Shown piece after piece: positions 42,947 through 53,849 of a stretch of DNA of 64,000 nucleotides; position 1 is the first letter of the stretch, and each line of letters begins with the position of its first letter. Location of the stretch: NCBI GenBank assembly GCA_946122785.1, contig CAMGYJ010000011.1:35366513-35430512 (forward strand). Reading direction: 5' to 3'. The notes below the pieces were generated by a model. The model was not told the origin of the DNA. It did no database searches and worked only from the letters and a program-made list of their open reading frames with translations. The position numbers were made by a program, and so were the translations under genes. This DNA is from Linum tenue. Lineage: Eukaryota; Streptophyta; Magnoliopsida; Malpighiales; Linaceae.

Positions 42947-45045
42947 TCCTTAAGCCTCATTTCTTAAGGAAAATCTTAAAGCCTTCCTATTGACTGATAG
43001 TGTATTAGGTAGTTAATGGGGGTTAGTAGTTAATAGGTTGTTAATGGGGTTAGTAGGGTTATGCAAATATAATTAAAATTAATATAATTAATGAATGATT
43101 CTCTTTCTCTCTCCTCCCATGATTTTCTTCATAACCCTCTCTTTACATTATAATTAAAAATAAATATGAAATTAATTTTATTTAATATTTAATAAAATAC
43201 GAATTTAATAATTTTCTTTTTCTAAAATGGAAATTTGAAATTTAAAATATATGCCTCTCTCACATCTTGGCAACTTCCGATTATTATTAAGTATTAATAT
43301 TTTGTAATGACATTATGAATATTTATAAATTGAATCATCATTAGGAATTTTCATTGCATGGGTTTGAGATTTTTCATTGTTAGATATTCATTTTTGTTAT
43401 TATTAATGTTGTTCGACATGTTTTTTAATAATTTTATATGACATTATTAAATTTTTATGTTATGTTTTGTTTATAACATTGGCAAAAGTGAAATCGTGTT
43501 TTCAATTTGTTGGTACTTGAAGTTTATTTACTATTACATCGTATTATCAATTTGGTTCGCAATGATTTATAATTATTTGAAGTGCTATTATTAATATTTT
43601 TTCCAAGCACAATACAACCATTAGCAAAAATTTAATTCATTTGTAAGATTGCTTATGTGTAGTGATTTGAATTATTAATATTTTGTCGTTTATGTTTATA
43701 ACTTTGTCAAATGTCATTATCAAGAAGCATACTTGTTAGATATTCGTTTGTTTATGACATTATCAAAAGTGAATTTACGTTTAATGATATAACTATGGTT
43801 ATTAATCTTTCCGTCTAAGTTAGTAACGTAGTTGGTGTCATTATTAATAGGTGTGTATAAACATTATCAATGTTTGAAAATAAGATATTAATAATATCTA
43901 TTAAGGTACTTAACAATCATTAGTTGCTATCATTATCAAAGTTTTTGGATGCATTATCTATTAAACACATGTTACTTATTAATACGTTTTTAGTGCTATT
44001 TGACATTAAACATTCCATCTGAATATTATTAATTTTTTTATATTACAAAAATCTATTTCCTTATTAGTGACTTGATCATTCGGTGTTAATGGTTTTTAAT
44101 ATCTTTATTAAAAGTTTGATGTCATTTATAATGTTGAAGTCGGACATTTTTACATTGATGTTTTGTGTTTATTTTGAACGAAATACTTTTCGTTAACAAT
44201 GATTTATTGTATTGTTATTAAAAGTTTGGTGTTGAGGCGTGAATGTTGGTTTGCTTGAGCTAATATTTTTCTTGACAATGTTTGTTTGACTGAATCACAC
44301 AGGTGCACTATGTCACAAGTACCCAAGATGTTGAAAATCAGTATTGTGTTTTATGATCATTGAGAATGATAATGTAAAGCAATATTAATTGATCATAAAA
44401 CGTTAATAATGTCATTAGAAATCATTGGAAGAGGCCATGACTAGATAGTTATAAACATGACGTGAAAATGTGAATCATTAGTACTAAAGATGTTATTGTT
44501 ATTCAAACTATTAATGACTATGTTACATAACTTTAATGGTTCATTCATAGGCGTTGATGACGAAACTATAAAACAGTAAATTGTTAATAATGTAATTGTA
44601 AGGAATTGATAAGCATATTGAAGTCATTAATAATGATGAGGTATAATAATAACGATTCATTTCATAAATGTTGATAATGTCATTGCAAAATGTTAATACT
44701 GTATTGCAAGTTGCCATGAAGTGAGAGAGAGAGCATATATTTTTAATTTTCAATTTTCATTTTAGAAAAATAAAAATATTAAGTTTGAATTTATTAAATA
44801 TTAAAGAATAATATTTAATTAAATTAATTTCGAATTTCCTTTTAATTGTAGTGGAGAGAGAGGGTTATGGAGAAGATCAAGGGGGAGAGAGAAGGAGAAT
44901 CATTATTGAATAATATTAATTATATTTTCATAATATCTTATTTATTCCAACTAACTATTAACTACTAATTCCTCATTAACTAACTAATCTAGTATCAGCC
45001 AATAAAAATGGTTTAAGAACCTCCTTAAACAATGAGGCTTAAGGA
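42947..45045. mobile_element. AT-rich long-inverted-repeat element, about 2.1 kb
   Basis: The ends match as inverted repeats: TCCTTAAGCCTCATT at 42947-42961 and its complement AATGAGGCTTAAGGA at 45031-45045. The similarity continues inward, imperfectly, for about 300 bases on each side (TAGTTAATGGGGGTTAGTAG, GATTCTCTTTCTCTCTCC, CATAACCCTCTCT on the left, with complements on the right). The 1.4-kb interior has no coding potential and is rich in CATTATTAA and TTAATAATG motifs in both orientations. I see no clear target duplication, so the class is uncertain; a MULE-type foldback element fits best. Confidence 0.6.
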
Positions 45046-45565
45046 GCGGATCCAACCCGGCGCACGGTAAAGCAGATCTTCGCTATTTCTCTCCAGAGTT
45101 GTACTCCACCAATTTTTCCGGTGACCACTGCATCAACACGACTCCAATCCCCTGCCTCTTTTCGATTGAACCCAATTCCCCTTCCTACATGCAAACCGTA
45201 TCGTAAGCCACACTGGCCTCGCCTCCATGTATGTCGCGAAAAGAGGAGAGGAACGAAGCTGAGATTTTGGTCGAAGCGACAGCAACGGCGGCAAACTCGG
45301 CTAGATCCGCCACAGCTGCTCCGCCTTGATGCGAGAGCTAGTTGTCACTGTGGTGGAGGAGTGGCGATTCGAGTCGTGCTCGACTCTGCTCTCCGAATCT
45401 CGGTCGGATTGTAGGACGCGTAGCAGGCCTTGGCGTCTGTGGACACATCACCGATGGAGTTTACGGCTCCACCTCCCACTCTTTGTCGTCGATTTTCCCG
45501 ACCGAGCATCTTCTCTTCGTTGCGTCTTCTACTTCATTTAGGGGTTTTGTCGATTTGAGATTGTA
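45046..45565. other. Unassigned GC-richer segment
   Basis: A 97-codon open frame (45121-45414, MTTASTRLQSPASFRLNPIP) has a serine/proline/arginine-rich composition that could be leader or transit-peptide-like, but I recognise no family. The segment may be the 5' part of a gene fragment connected to the palindrome that follows. Confidence 0.3.
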
Positions 45566-45897
45566 CTAATGGATAATAGTCATTCTTCTCCTGGTATTTA
45601 GAAGTGATTTCTTAAGTAGCATAAGGATTAGGGTGGAAAGGAGGAAGAGACGGTATGGGAAATTGTGGTGGCGGCCATTTTGGCGATTGACGGGGAAGAA
45701 TAAGATCAATTAAAATAAACATTAAAAATAAAATTCATAAAAAGAAAACACTGTTCATCTTATTCTTCCCCGTCAATCGCCAAAATGGCCGCCACCACAA
45801 TTTCCCATACCGTCTCTTCCTCCTTTCCACCCTAATCCTTATGCTACTTAAGAAATCACTTCTAAATACCAGGAGAAGAATGACTATTATCCATTAG
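45566..45897. repeat. Perfect 141-bp-arm palindrome with 50-bp spacer
   Basis: 45566-45706 and 45757-45897 are exact reverse complements over all 141 bases by eye. The 50-base spacer is AT-rich. On the plus strand the right arm contains AAAATGGCCGCCACCACAAT, a start-codon context followed by MAATTISHTVSSSFPP and a stop, so the arm may derive from the 5' end of a plastid-protein gene. The LINE begins at the base after the right arm. Confidence 0.92.
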
Positions 45898-47842
45898 ACC
45901 CATATCTTGCTGTAATGTGCTGTATAAAGGAATTTCAAAGCTTCTTTCGAATAGGCTTGCAGCTGTTCTTCCTTTGGTGATTGGCAGATCACAGTCTGCT
46001 TTCATCAAAGGAAGGTTAATAAGTGATAATATCTTGATGGCTAGTGAATTGGTGAAAGATTACCATAAAAAGAACACAACCTCTAGATGCGTTTTGAAGA
46101 TAGATTTATTGAAAGCTTTCGATTCAGTCAACTGGTCCTTCCTGTTAAACATGCTTCTTGCTATGGGGTTCCCTGACTCATATGTGCGACTTATTGAAGC
46201 TTGTATAACTACCCCAAAGCTCAGTGTTTCTTTTAATGGTGGTCTATGTGGCTACTTCTCTGCTGGTAAGGGCCTTAGACAAGGGGACCCCCTTTCCCCA
46301 TATTTATTCACTGTGGCGATGGAGTATTTCTCATGCTTAATTCAGAGGGCAGCATTAGATAATCAGGTTCCTTATCACCCACGTTGTAAGGCACTAGAGA
46401 TCACTCATCTGTGTTTCGCATATGACCTTCTAGTGTTTACAAATGGGTCGATAAGGGGAGTGGCAGGGATTAATAGAGTACTTGCTCAATTTTATAGAGA
46501 TTCAGGTCTTCGCTGTAACCCTGCCAAATGTCAGTTGTTTTGCTGTGGTACTTCTGTTGAGGAGCAGCAATGGATATCAAGCTTTACTGGTTTTCCTCTT
46601 GGTAGTCTGCCAGTTCGTTATCTCGGCGTTCCCCTCATATCAGGTAAGCTCACTTCTGCTGATTGCTCTGTGCTTGTTGATAGGATAACAAAGAGAATCA
46701 GTACATGGCAAGCGCTGAAGCTTAGCTATGCTGGTAGATTACAGTTAGTCTCCTCTGTTATAACTAGCATTATGCGATATTGGATGGCCCTGTTTTTGCT
46801 GCCCCAAAAGCTTTTAAAAGCTATTGAGAATATATGTAATCATTTCCTGTGGGGGGTGGGGGATCGTAGTTTGAGGAAGAGGGCTTTGGTTGCCTGGAAA
46901 TATGTTGCTCTGCCTAGAAGAGAAGGGGGATTGGGGATAAGAGATTTTAAGAAATGGAATCAAGCTTGTGTAATCCGCCATATCTGGAACTTGTTGGCAG
47001 TTTCTGGGTCGCTATGGGTGGCTTGGGTGAAAAAGTATCGGTTGAAAACAAGGTCTATATGGGAAATTACAGGGCAATCAACAGGGACTTGGATATGGAG
47101 GAAGATTTTGAAGAGCAGGGAGGGAGTTCAGTCCCATATATCTGGCAGTGGGGAGTCTCTTGCATGGGATAATAGGGTTCTACCAAGGTATTCTGTAAAG
47201 CTGGTGTGGAAAGCAATTAGAGAGTCCCAGGAGGAGGTTGACTGGTATAAGGTGGTCTGGGGGAAACCTTTTAGCCCGAAGCATAGCCTCTTGTTATGGC
47301 TTGTGATCCTTAATCGGATAACAACTAAGGATAAATTGCAGAGCTGGGGCTTAACTGATGACAGCTCTTGTGGTTTGTGTCCGGGTGGGATTGAGACGAG
47401 GGACCATCTTTTCTCAGGGTGTGCTTATGGCAGAAGTGTCCTTGTTGCTGTGTTGTCTAAGTTTTGCAGGTTCCCTGAGTGTTCTACATGGCAAGATCAA
47501 TTGCAGTGGGCAATCAGACAGTGGGCTGGGAGTTCTGGTGGATGCTGTGAGGGCCGTCTGAAGTGGTCCATGTGTGTGAGCTATATTTGGCGTGAACGTT
47601 GTAGTCGTGCACATGATGGAGTGTTCTGCCCCCCAAGCAGATTGGCAGGTCGAATTGAGGATGAGGCGAAGTGGATCCTGGCGACTAGACTATCCTGAGT
47701 ATGCTGATATATTGTATAGATAGGGTTTGTTTGAGTTGATGTATAGAGAAGCATAGATACCAGATTTGTTGACTTTGAGAGGGGCTTTTGCAGTTGCAAG
47801 CCCTAGTGCTTAATGCAAATTTTGATTAACCATAAAAAAAAA
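45898..47842 (+). mobile_element. 5'-truncated L1-type LINE
   Basis: A non-LTR retrotransposon fragment starting inside the reverse transcriptase at PISCCNVLYKGISKLL. RT blocks: AFIKGRLISDNILMASE, KIDLLKAFDSVNWSFL, GLRQGDPLSPYLF, then FAYDLLVF where FADDL is expected. The first catalytic Asp is therefore Tyr and the enzyme would be dead. The zf-RVT-like C-terminus follows (WGKPFSPKHSLLLWL, CGLCPGGIETRDHLFSGC). The frame is open to the stop at 47698, then a short 3' tail and a nine-A run (47834-47842). I find no target duplication flanking it. Confidence 0.88.
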
Positions 47843-48255
47843 TGTTTATGTATCATCAATACATATAACCTGGTTACTACAAGTAGCAAAACATAAACTC
47901 TTCGGAACTTTTACTTGGCTTTGAACTATATGACATAATAATCATGCATGTTGATTTTTGCAAATATTAATGCTCGACATAAACATATTTAGAAAAACAA
48001 CGGGAATATGTATATATTAAGATAAAATTGATAATAAAAGTAAATTAAATTCCCTATTAATGGAATGAGGGAAAATGACATGACAGACATTAAAACAATA
48101 ATAAAGGAAGAATAAATTTTGAAATCAAAAGACTTCAATTATAACATTTATTTGGAATATTATGATCACCAACTAAGTGATTATATTTGTCTTCAACATT
48201 AGGTACAAAATAGTAATACTAATTCATCCATGCACAATTTGAAATGTGGGTTGGT
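47843..48255. other. AT-rich flank, no gene seen
   Basis: About 400 bases of AT-rich sequence between the LINE tail and the end of the subtilase pseudogene. The part from about 48190 to 48255 may be subtilase sequence beyond the premature stop, since the frame continues TNPHFKLCMDELVLLF. Confidence 0.5.
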
Positions 48256-48338
48256 TCAGGTTATCCAACCATGCACAAATTGTTGGTTCAAAAGATAATC
48301 TTCCTTAGATAAAAACTTGATCTTGTACGAACACTTTT
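48256..48338 (-). pseudogene. Subtilase pseudogene, extreme C-terminal piece
   Basis: On the minus strand, immediately beyond the Copia-2 TSD, the frame reads CSYKIKFLSKEDYLLNQQF then VHGWIT and a TGA at 48258-48256. This matches the end of the fibronectin-like C-terminal domain of plant subtilases (the YKV.F..K and G.I.W positions). The Trp expected after GWIT has become TGA. It continues the piece at 53390-53841. Confidence 0.65.
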
Positions 48339-48580
48339 TGTTGAAGTTTATGAGTTCGGGTTCCACCTTGTATTTTACCATTCCTAGCCGACTATGTAAT
48401 TAGGGTATTCGTGTGTTCCTATATATATTGTTGGCAGCCCCCATGTACAGAACTTAACTTGTTTACGTCGATAGTGGAACTCTTTGGAGACCACAGCCTC
48501 TCCCGTGGATTAGTCCTGAACCTCAGGGATACCACGTTAAATCTTAGTGTTGTTTATTGCTCGGTTTATGTTTGTTTACA
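48339..48580 (+). repeat. Copia-2 5' LTR
   Basis: 242 bp with a TATA-like CCTATATATATTG at about 48419-48431. It ends TTTGTTTACA, followed at once by the initiator-Met-tRNA primer-binding site. Confidence 0.95.
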
Positions 48581-48775
48581 TGGTATCAGAGCCTCTGATA
48601 TAAAGGTTAGTTCTTCTTCTCGGCGATTTGGGTGCTGTGGTAGGGTTTTGTTACGGTACGCGAGTTGCTTGGGTGCCGGTTTGTTGTTTGCGCAGCTAGG
48701 GTGTCGTCGATTGGCTTGGTCTGTTGAGCTGTGTTTGGGTTTTGTGAGTCTTGACTCTCTTGTGCAGCTCCTAGT

Positions 48776-51700
48776 ATGGATCTTTCGAGAATGGATTCCG
48801 TATTCGTTAAGTTTGACGGCAAGAATTTTCCTCTTTGGGAATTCCAGTTCCGCAATTTTGTTGCTGGTAAACGTCTTCTCTCTATCTTAATGGGGGAGGT
48901 CAAGAATCCTGGTGCTGATGCTCCTGCCCGCGAGGTGGAGGATTGGAATGCTGGGAATGCCCAACTTATTGTTTGGTTGTCTGCGTCGGGGGAAATTCCT
49001 ACTGCTCTGAGCTTGCGTCGGTTCACTACGGCGCATGATATGTGGCGCCATATATGTTCTACCTATTCTCAGCATAGTACGTCTAGACAATTTGAGCTGG
49101 AAACTGCTATCTCCCGACTTACTCAAGGGGATCGTGACATTCGTGGGTACTACCAGGAGTGTCTTCATCTTTGGACTGAATACGACCTACTCACGGCTAC
49201 TCTTGTTCCCGCCGCTGCTTCGGACGCCATTGTTGCTGAACGAACTCGCACGCGGGTTCTTCAATTTTTGGCCAAGCTCCATTCTGAATATGAACCAATC
49301 CGAGCTTCTCTCATTCATCGAAATACAACTAATATGGAGGAAGTGATTGCTGAACTGATGAGGGAGGAGATTCGTTTGAAGAGTCAATCTCAAATTGACA
49401 ATGCTAGTTCAGCTTCGGAGTTGGCCTTTGCTGTAGGACGTCCGCCAACTGCCTCTCGTCCTCAATTTTCGAAGCCGAACATAGGGGAAGTCATTTGTCA
49501 CTTTTGCCTCGACTCTGGTCATATTCAAATCCACTGCAAGAAGCGCAACTTTTGCAATTACTGCAAGCGCAGTGGTCATATTGTTTTAGAGTATCCGACG
49601 TTGGGAAAGCGCGGCAAGCTGCGTCCTGCTCCTTCTTCTTGTTCATCCTCATCTCGTGGAGTGGCTTTTCCGGTTACAGCTGATGCTTCGGATGCTGGGG
49701 CGTCAGATGGTACTGGCTCATCGTCCACTTTGACTCCTGAGCAAATTCGTCGGCTCGTCCAGGATGCGTTACAAGAGGCGCTCTCTTCTGCTTTTGCCAC
49801 TACGGTGAATTCTGGTACGTCACTCCGCTGGTTATTAGATTCGGCGGCGTTCAATCATATGACACGCCATCGTACTGTTTTTGAGAATCTACGTCCAGTT
49901 CATTCTATGCGTCTTCAAGTAGCTAATGGGGCGATTATTCCCGTTCATGGGTCTGGCATGGCTCGGTCGGGCTCTATCACACTCCCCAATGCTCTCTACG
50001 TACCTCAGCTCAGTCCTAATTTAGTATCAGTGGGACAATTGACGGATAATGGTTGTAACGTCACGTTTGATTCTACTGGTTGTGTTGTGCAGGACCAGAA
50101 GACGGGGAGAGTGATCGGGCGGGGAAGTAAACATGGTCGGACATTTGTTTTGGATAGTCTTGGTGAGCTTGGAAGTCAGGGGACGTGCATGAATGCAGCG
50201 CTGGGAGATCATGTGGGAGCTGTTTTTGGTGTTTCTAATAATGTAGCCAAGTTGAGTAGTTTGTCTAGTAGTGACAGTGACAATGTTATTCATTTGGCTA
50301 GTTCAGTTTCGGGTTCTCAAACTTCTGTTGATCATTCTTTGTGGGACTTGTGGCATCGCAGACTTGGTCATCCTCATAAGGGGAGGTTAAAAACTATGTT
50401 TCGGCAGGATTTGTTACCGGATAAGTTGGATTTATTGAAGTTAGATGGGATTTCTGATTGTGTGAGTTGTATTGAGGCTAAAGCCTCACAGGTTCCATTC
50501 TCGACTAGTGATACTGTTTATGATGAACAGTTTGATCTTGTTCATACGGATTTGTGGGGTCCGTCTCCGGTTGTCTCTCGCATGGGTTTTCGGTATTTTG
50601 CTCTGTTTGTCGATCACACGACACGGTACACTTGGGTTTACTTCTTGAAGCGGAAATCTGAATTGATATCGGCTGCACAGGAATTTGTTCAGATGATTCG
50701 CACCCAATTCGGTAAGACTGTGAAGATTCTACGTTCCGATCCGGGAGGAGAATTTGTGTCTAAGGATCTTCTTCAGCTGTTCAAGGATGCGGGTATTCTT
50801 CCCCAACAGTCGTGTCCTGGGGTATCTCAACAGAACGGTGTGGTTGAACGTAAGCACCGCCATGTCCTCGAGCTAACACGTGCTATTTTGTTCCATTCTG
50901 GAGTTCCGACAGGTTTCTGGGTTGAAGCAGTGTATTCTATAGTCTATTTGATCAACCGTCAGATCACACCATTGTTGGGTCAGAGATCTCCGTATCAGGT
51001 GCTCTACTCCAAACAACCGGACTATTCTTTTCTACGGGTGTTTGGTTGTACTTGTTATGTCTTATTACCGAAAAAAGAACGTCACAAATTTGCTCCCAAG
51101 GCTACTCGTTGCGTGTTTGTTGGATACAGTGACAAACATAAAGGGTATATGTGTTATGACCCTGTTGGCCGATGTATGCGGATAGGTTATCACGTCAAGT
51201 TTTTAGAAACGGAGATGTATTATGCATCGCATGCGGAGGCAAGTTCAGCTCAAGCTCTTGAGTTTTTGACTTCGTTACCCCAATTTGATCCTCCACAGGT
51301 CACAGTTCCTCTTCCTACGATGACTCACAGCCAGGATAGGTCTAGTTCCTCAAGTGAACTATCTTCGCCTAGTGTTTCTTCTAGTTCGTTCGGCAGCTCC
51401 TCCTCCCCCGGGTCGGCTGCATCGGCTGGTGGGACTAGCTCGACTACACATACTAGCTCCGCCTCTAGTGCGTCAACGAGTGATGATGATCACTCTCCAT
51501 CCCCTGTTCAGCCTGCTATTCCTCTTTAGGCGGTCCACGAGGGCCACGTTGGGTCAGCCACCCTTGCGCATGCATGATTTTGTTGGTTTTTTTACTGATC
51601 CCGTTATTATTCCCACATGTTACTCACAGGCTGCCAAGGATCCGTGGTGGAATGCCGCTATGCGCGTCGAGATGGATGCATTGGAAGAAAATCAGACTTG

Positions 51701-53150
51701 GGAGCTTGTGCCATGAGGAGCGGACATGCTGGTCATCGGCAGTCGGTGGGTCTATACGGTGAAAATGTTTCCTTATGGCACTATTGAGCATTTCTGAGCT
51801 AGGGTGGTTGCCCAAGGCTTCAAACAGGAGTACGCCATTGACTACGAGGAGACTTTTGCTCCAGTGGTCAAAATGCAAACTGTTCGGTGCATTTTCGCAG
51901 TTGCGGCTTTGCAGGGATGGTCTTTACTTCAACTTGACGTGAAGAATGCCTTTCTTCATGGCGATTTGAAGGAGACCATCTATATGGAGCGTCCTCCGGG
52001 CTATGAGAAGGGCGACTCCACGATGGTTTGTAAGCTTATTCGCTCTTTATATGGTTTAAAGCAAGCACCACGAGCATGGTTTGAAAAGTTCCACGGGACG
52101 ATCATACAGGCTGGTTTTTCTCAGAGTCACAGCGATCCATCTCTGTTCACTAGACGTACAGTTGATGGGAATGTCGTTCTCTTGATCTATGTTGACGACA
52201 TGATTGTTACTGGTAGTGACAGAGAAGGGATTCGTGAGGTCACTGCGGTTTTACGAGGTGCTTTTAATTTGAAGGAAATGGGTGAGGTATCCTATTTCTT
52301 GGGTTTGGAGGTTCGCCGGTCCTCTCATGGTTTGTTCGTCTTGCAGCGGAAATATATCCTCGATCTTTTAGCGTCCTCTCACTTCACGGAATGTATTCCT
52401 GTCTCTACACCTATGGAACAAAATCTGAAACTGAGTCGTGATGGGGGGGAAGTGATGGAAGATCAGTCTGTTTATCGCAGTCTCGTGGGTAGTCTTATCT
52501 ATTTGACTCACACAAGACCAGACATCTCGTTTGCAGTTCAGGTTGTGAGTCAGTATGTGGGAGTGGCTACTAATGTTCACTTGGCTGCCGTTCATCGACT
52601 TCTGAGGTATCTAAAACAGACAAAGGATGTGGGATTGTTCTTTCCCGCGCGAGGTGAACCTACGATCGAAGCTTTTGCTGATGCAGACTATGCGGGTTGT
52701 ATTGATACTCGCAGGTCGACATCGGGTTGGTGCGTGCGTTTTGGTCAGTCGTTCGTGTCCTGGAGATGCCGCAAGCAGGACCGAGTGTCTAAGTCTTCCA
52801 CGGAAGCTGAATATCGGTCAATGTCTGAGGTGAGTTATGAACTGGAATGGCTGCATAGGTTGCTTGGAGAATTGGGTGTTGATTGTCTAGTCCCAATGCG
52901 CATTTATGGGGATAACACGAGTGCAATTCAGATTGCTGTTAATCCGGTATTGCATGACCGGACAAAGCATATTGAAGTTCATATCCATTACATTAGACAG
53001 TTGATTGCTGAAGGTAAGATACAAGTTGGCCACCTTTCCACGGAAGATCAGACTGCAGATCTTTTAACGAAGGCCGTTGCTTCTAGCAGGCATTGGTATC
53101 TATCATCCAAATTGATGTTGCGAACTGCACATCAATTTGAGGGAGGGTGT
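48776..53150 (+). pseudogene. Copia-2 gag-pol, frameshifted
   Basis: The first frame runs 48776-51529. It holds Gag (MDLSRMDSVFVKFDGKNFPLW, IRGYYQECLHLWTEYDLL), two CCHC-like knuckles (CHFCLDSGHIQIHC, CNYCKRSGHIVLEY, the second lacking its last Cys), a protease with WLLDSAAFNHM (the usual DSG is DSA), a GAG-pre-integrase WHRRLGHPHKG segment, and integrase (HTDLWGPSPV, DPGGEF, VERKHRHV). After TAG at 51527 the next frame supplies STRATLGQPPLRMHDFV and TWELVP with a TGA at 51715. A further TGA lies near 51796, in the position of the conserved KARLVAKG segment. The RT and RNase H then read openly from 51804 to 53153 (IYVDDMIVTG, DADYAGCIDTRRSTSG, KSSTEAEYRSM). Confidence 0.9.
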
Positions 53151-53389
53151 TGAAGTTTATGAGTTCGGGTACCACCTTGTATTTTACCATTCCTAGCCGT
53201 CTATGTAATTAGGGTATTCGTGTGTTCCTATATATATTGTTGGCAGCCCCCATGTACAGAACTTAACTTGTTTACGTCGATAGTGGAACTCTTTGGAGAG
53301 CACAGCCTCTCCCGTGAATTAGTCATGAACCTCAGGGATACCAAGTTAAATCTTGGTGTTGTTTATTGCTCGGTTTATGTTTGTTTACA
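53148..53389 (+). repeat. Copia-2 3' LTR
   Basis: 242 bp, TG..CA bounded, about 3 percent different from the 5' copy by eye, followed by TSD CTTTT. Confidence 0.95.
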
Positions 53390-53841
53390 CTTTTGTCCAT
53401 TTTCAGTGAACGTTAACTTTCTTGGGAATACCTTGACCCTCACGTACGACACTCGAGCAGCTCCTCCAAATTCTACCACGGCCGCGTATGTCCAATTTCC
53501 ATTTCCCGTACATTTTTCAAGACCCTCGGAACGGTCCTGGTTCGATTCGATCCCCGCAATCGGACCGAGATTGATGGGAAGTTGAGATTAGAGATGAGGT
53601 CCGATCGTGAGTGTTGAGAGCAATAAAAGTTTGAGGAGCGAGCAACTTTGGATATCCACCTCACGGTGTTGGTGTCGTAGCCGACTAGCCGTATTAGCAC
53701 ATGAACAACAAGTAGTGAGTGACTTCGGTCTCGTAGACGAGCCCCGGGTTGAGCGATCCCATTGGATTCAGCTCCCCTGCTCCCAAATCATATGGGCTTG
53801 CCTCTTCTCCATACGAGAGCCCAGATTGTTGTTCGGAAAAG
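53390..53841 (-). pseudogene. Subtilase pseudogene, C-terminal exon
   Basis: From an acceptor-like ATCTATAG at 53842-53849 the minus strand reads EEASPYDLGAGELNPMGSLN and PGLVYETEVTHYLLFMC, the conserved block just after the catalytic Ser of plant subtilisin-like proteases. A stop and frame change follow. The fibronectin-like domain then continues with DLISNLNFPSISVRLRGSN, RTVPRVLKNV and, after another frame change, VRVKVFPRKLTFTENGQK up to the Copia-2 TSD. The remaining residues lie at 48338-48256. The catalytic Asp/His/Ser domains are not seen upstream, so only the end of the gene is present. Confidence 0.85.
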
Positions 53842-53849
53842 CTATAGAT

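Larger units (their letters stand above)
48339..53389 (+). mobile_element. Copia-2, decayed Ty1/Copia element inside a subtilase pseudogene
   Basis: LTRs at 48339-48580 and 53148-53389 (242 bp each, TGTTGAAGTT to GTTTACA), TSD CTTTT on both sides (48334-48338 and 53390-53394), primer-binding site TGGTATCAGAGCC at 48581-48593 touching the LTR, and polypurine tract GAGGGAGGG before the 3' LTR. I count seven LTR differences in 242 bases, so it is older than Copia-1. The ORF carries a frameshift and two in-frame stops. Confidence 0.95.

Noticed and set aside
45121..45414. 97-codon ORF as a host gene
   Set aside because: Composition is low-complexity and I recognise no family; left as unassigned.
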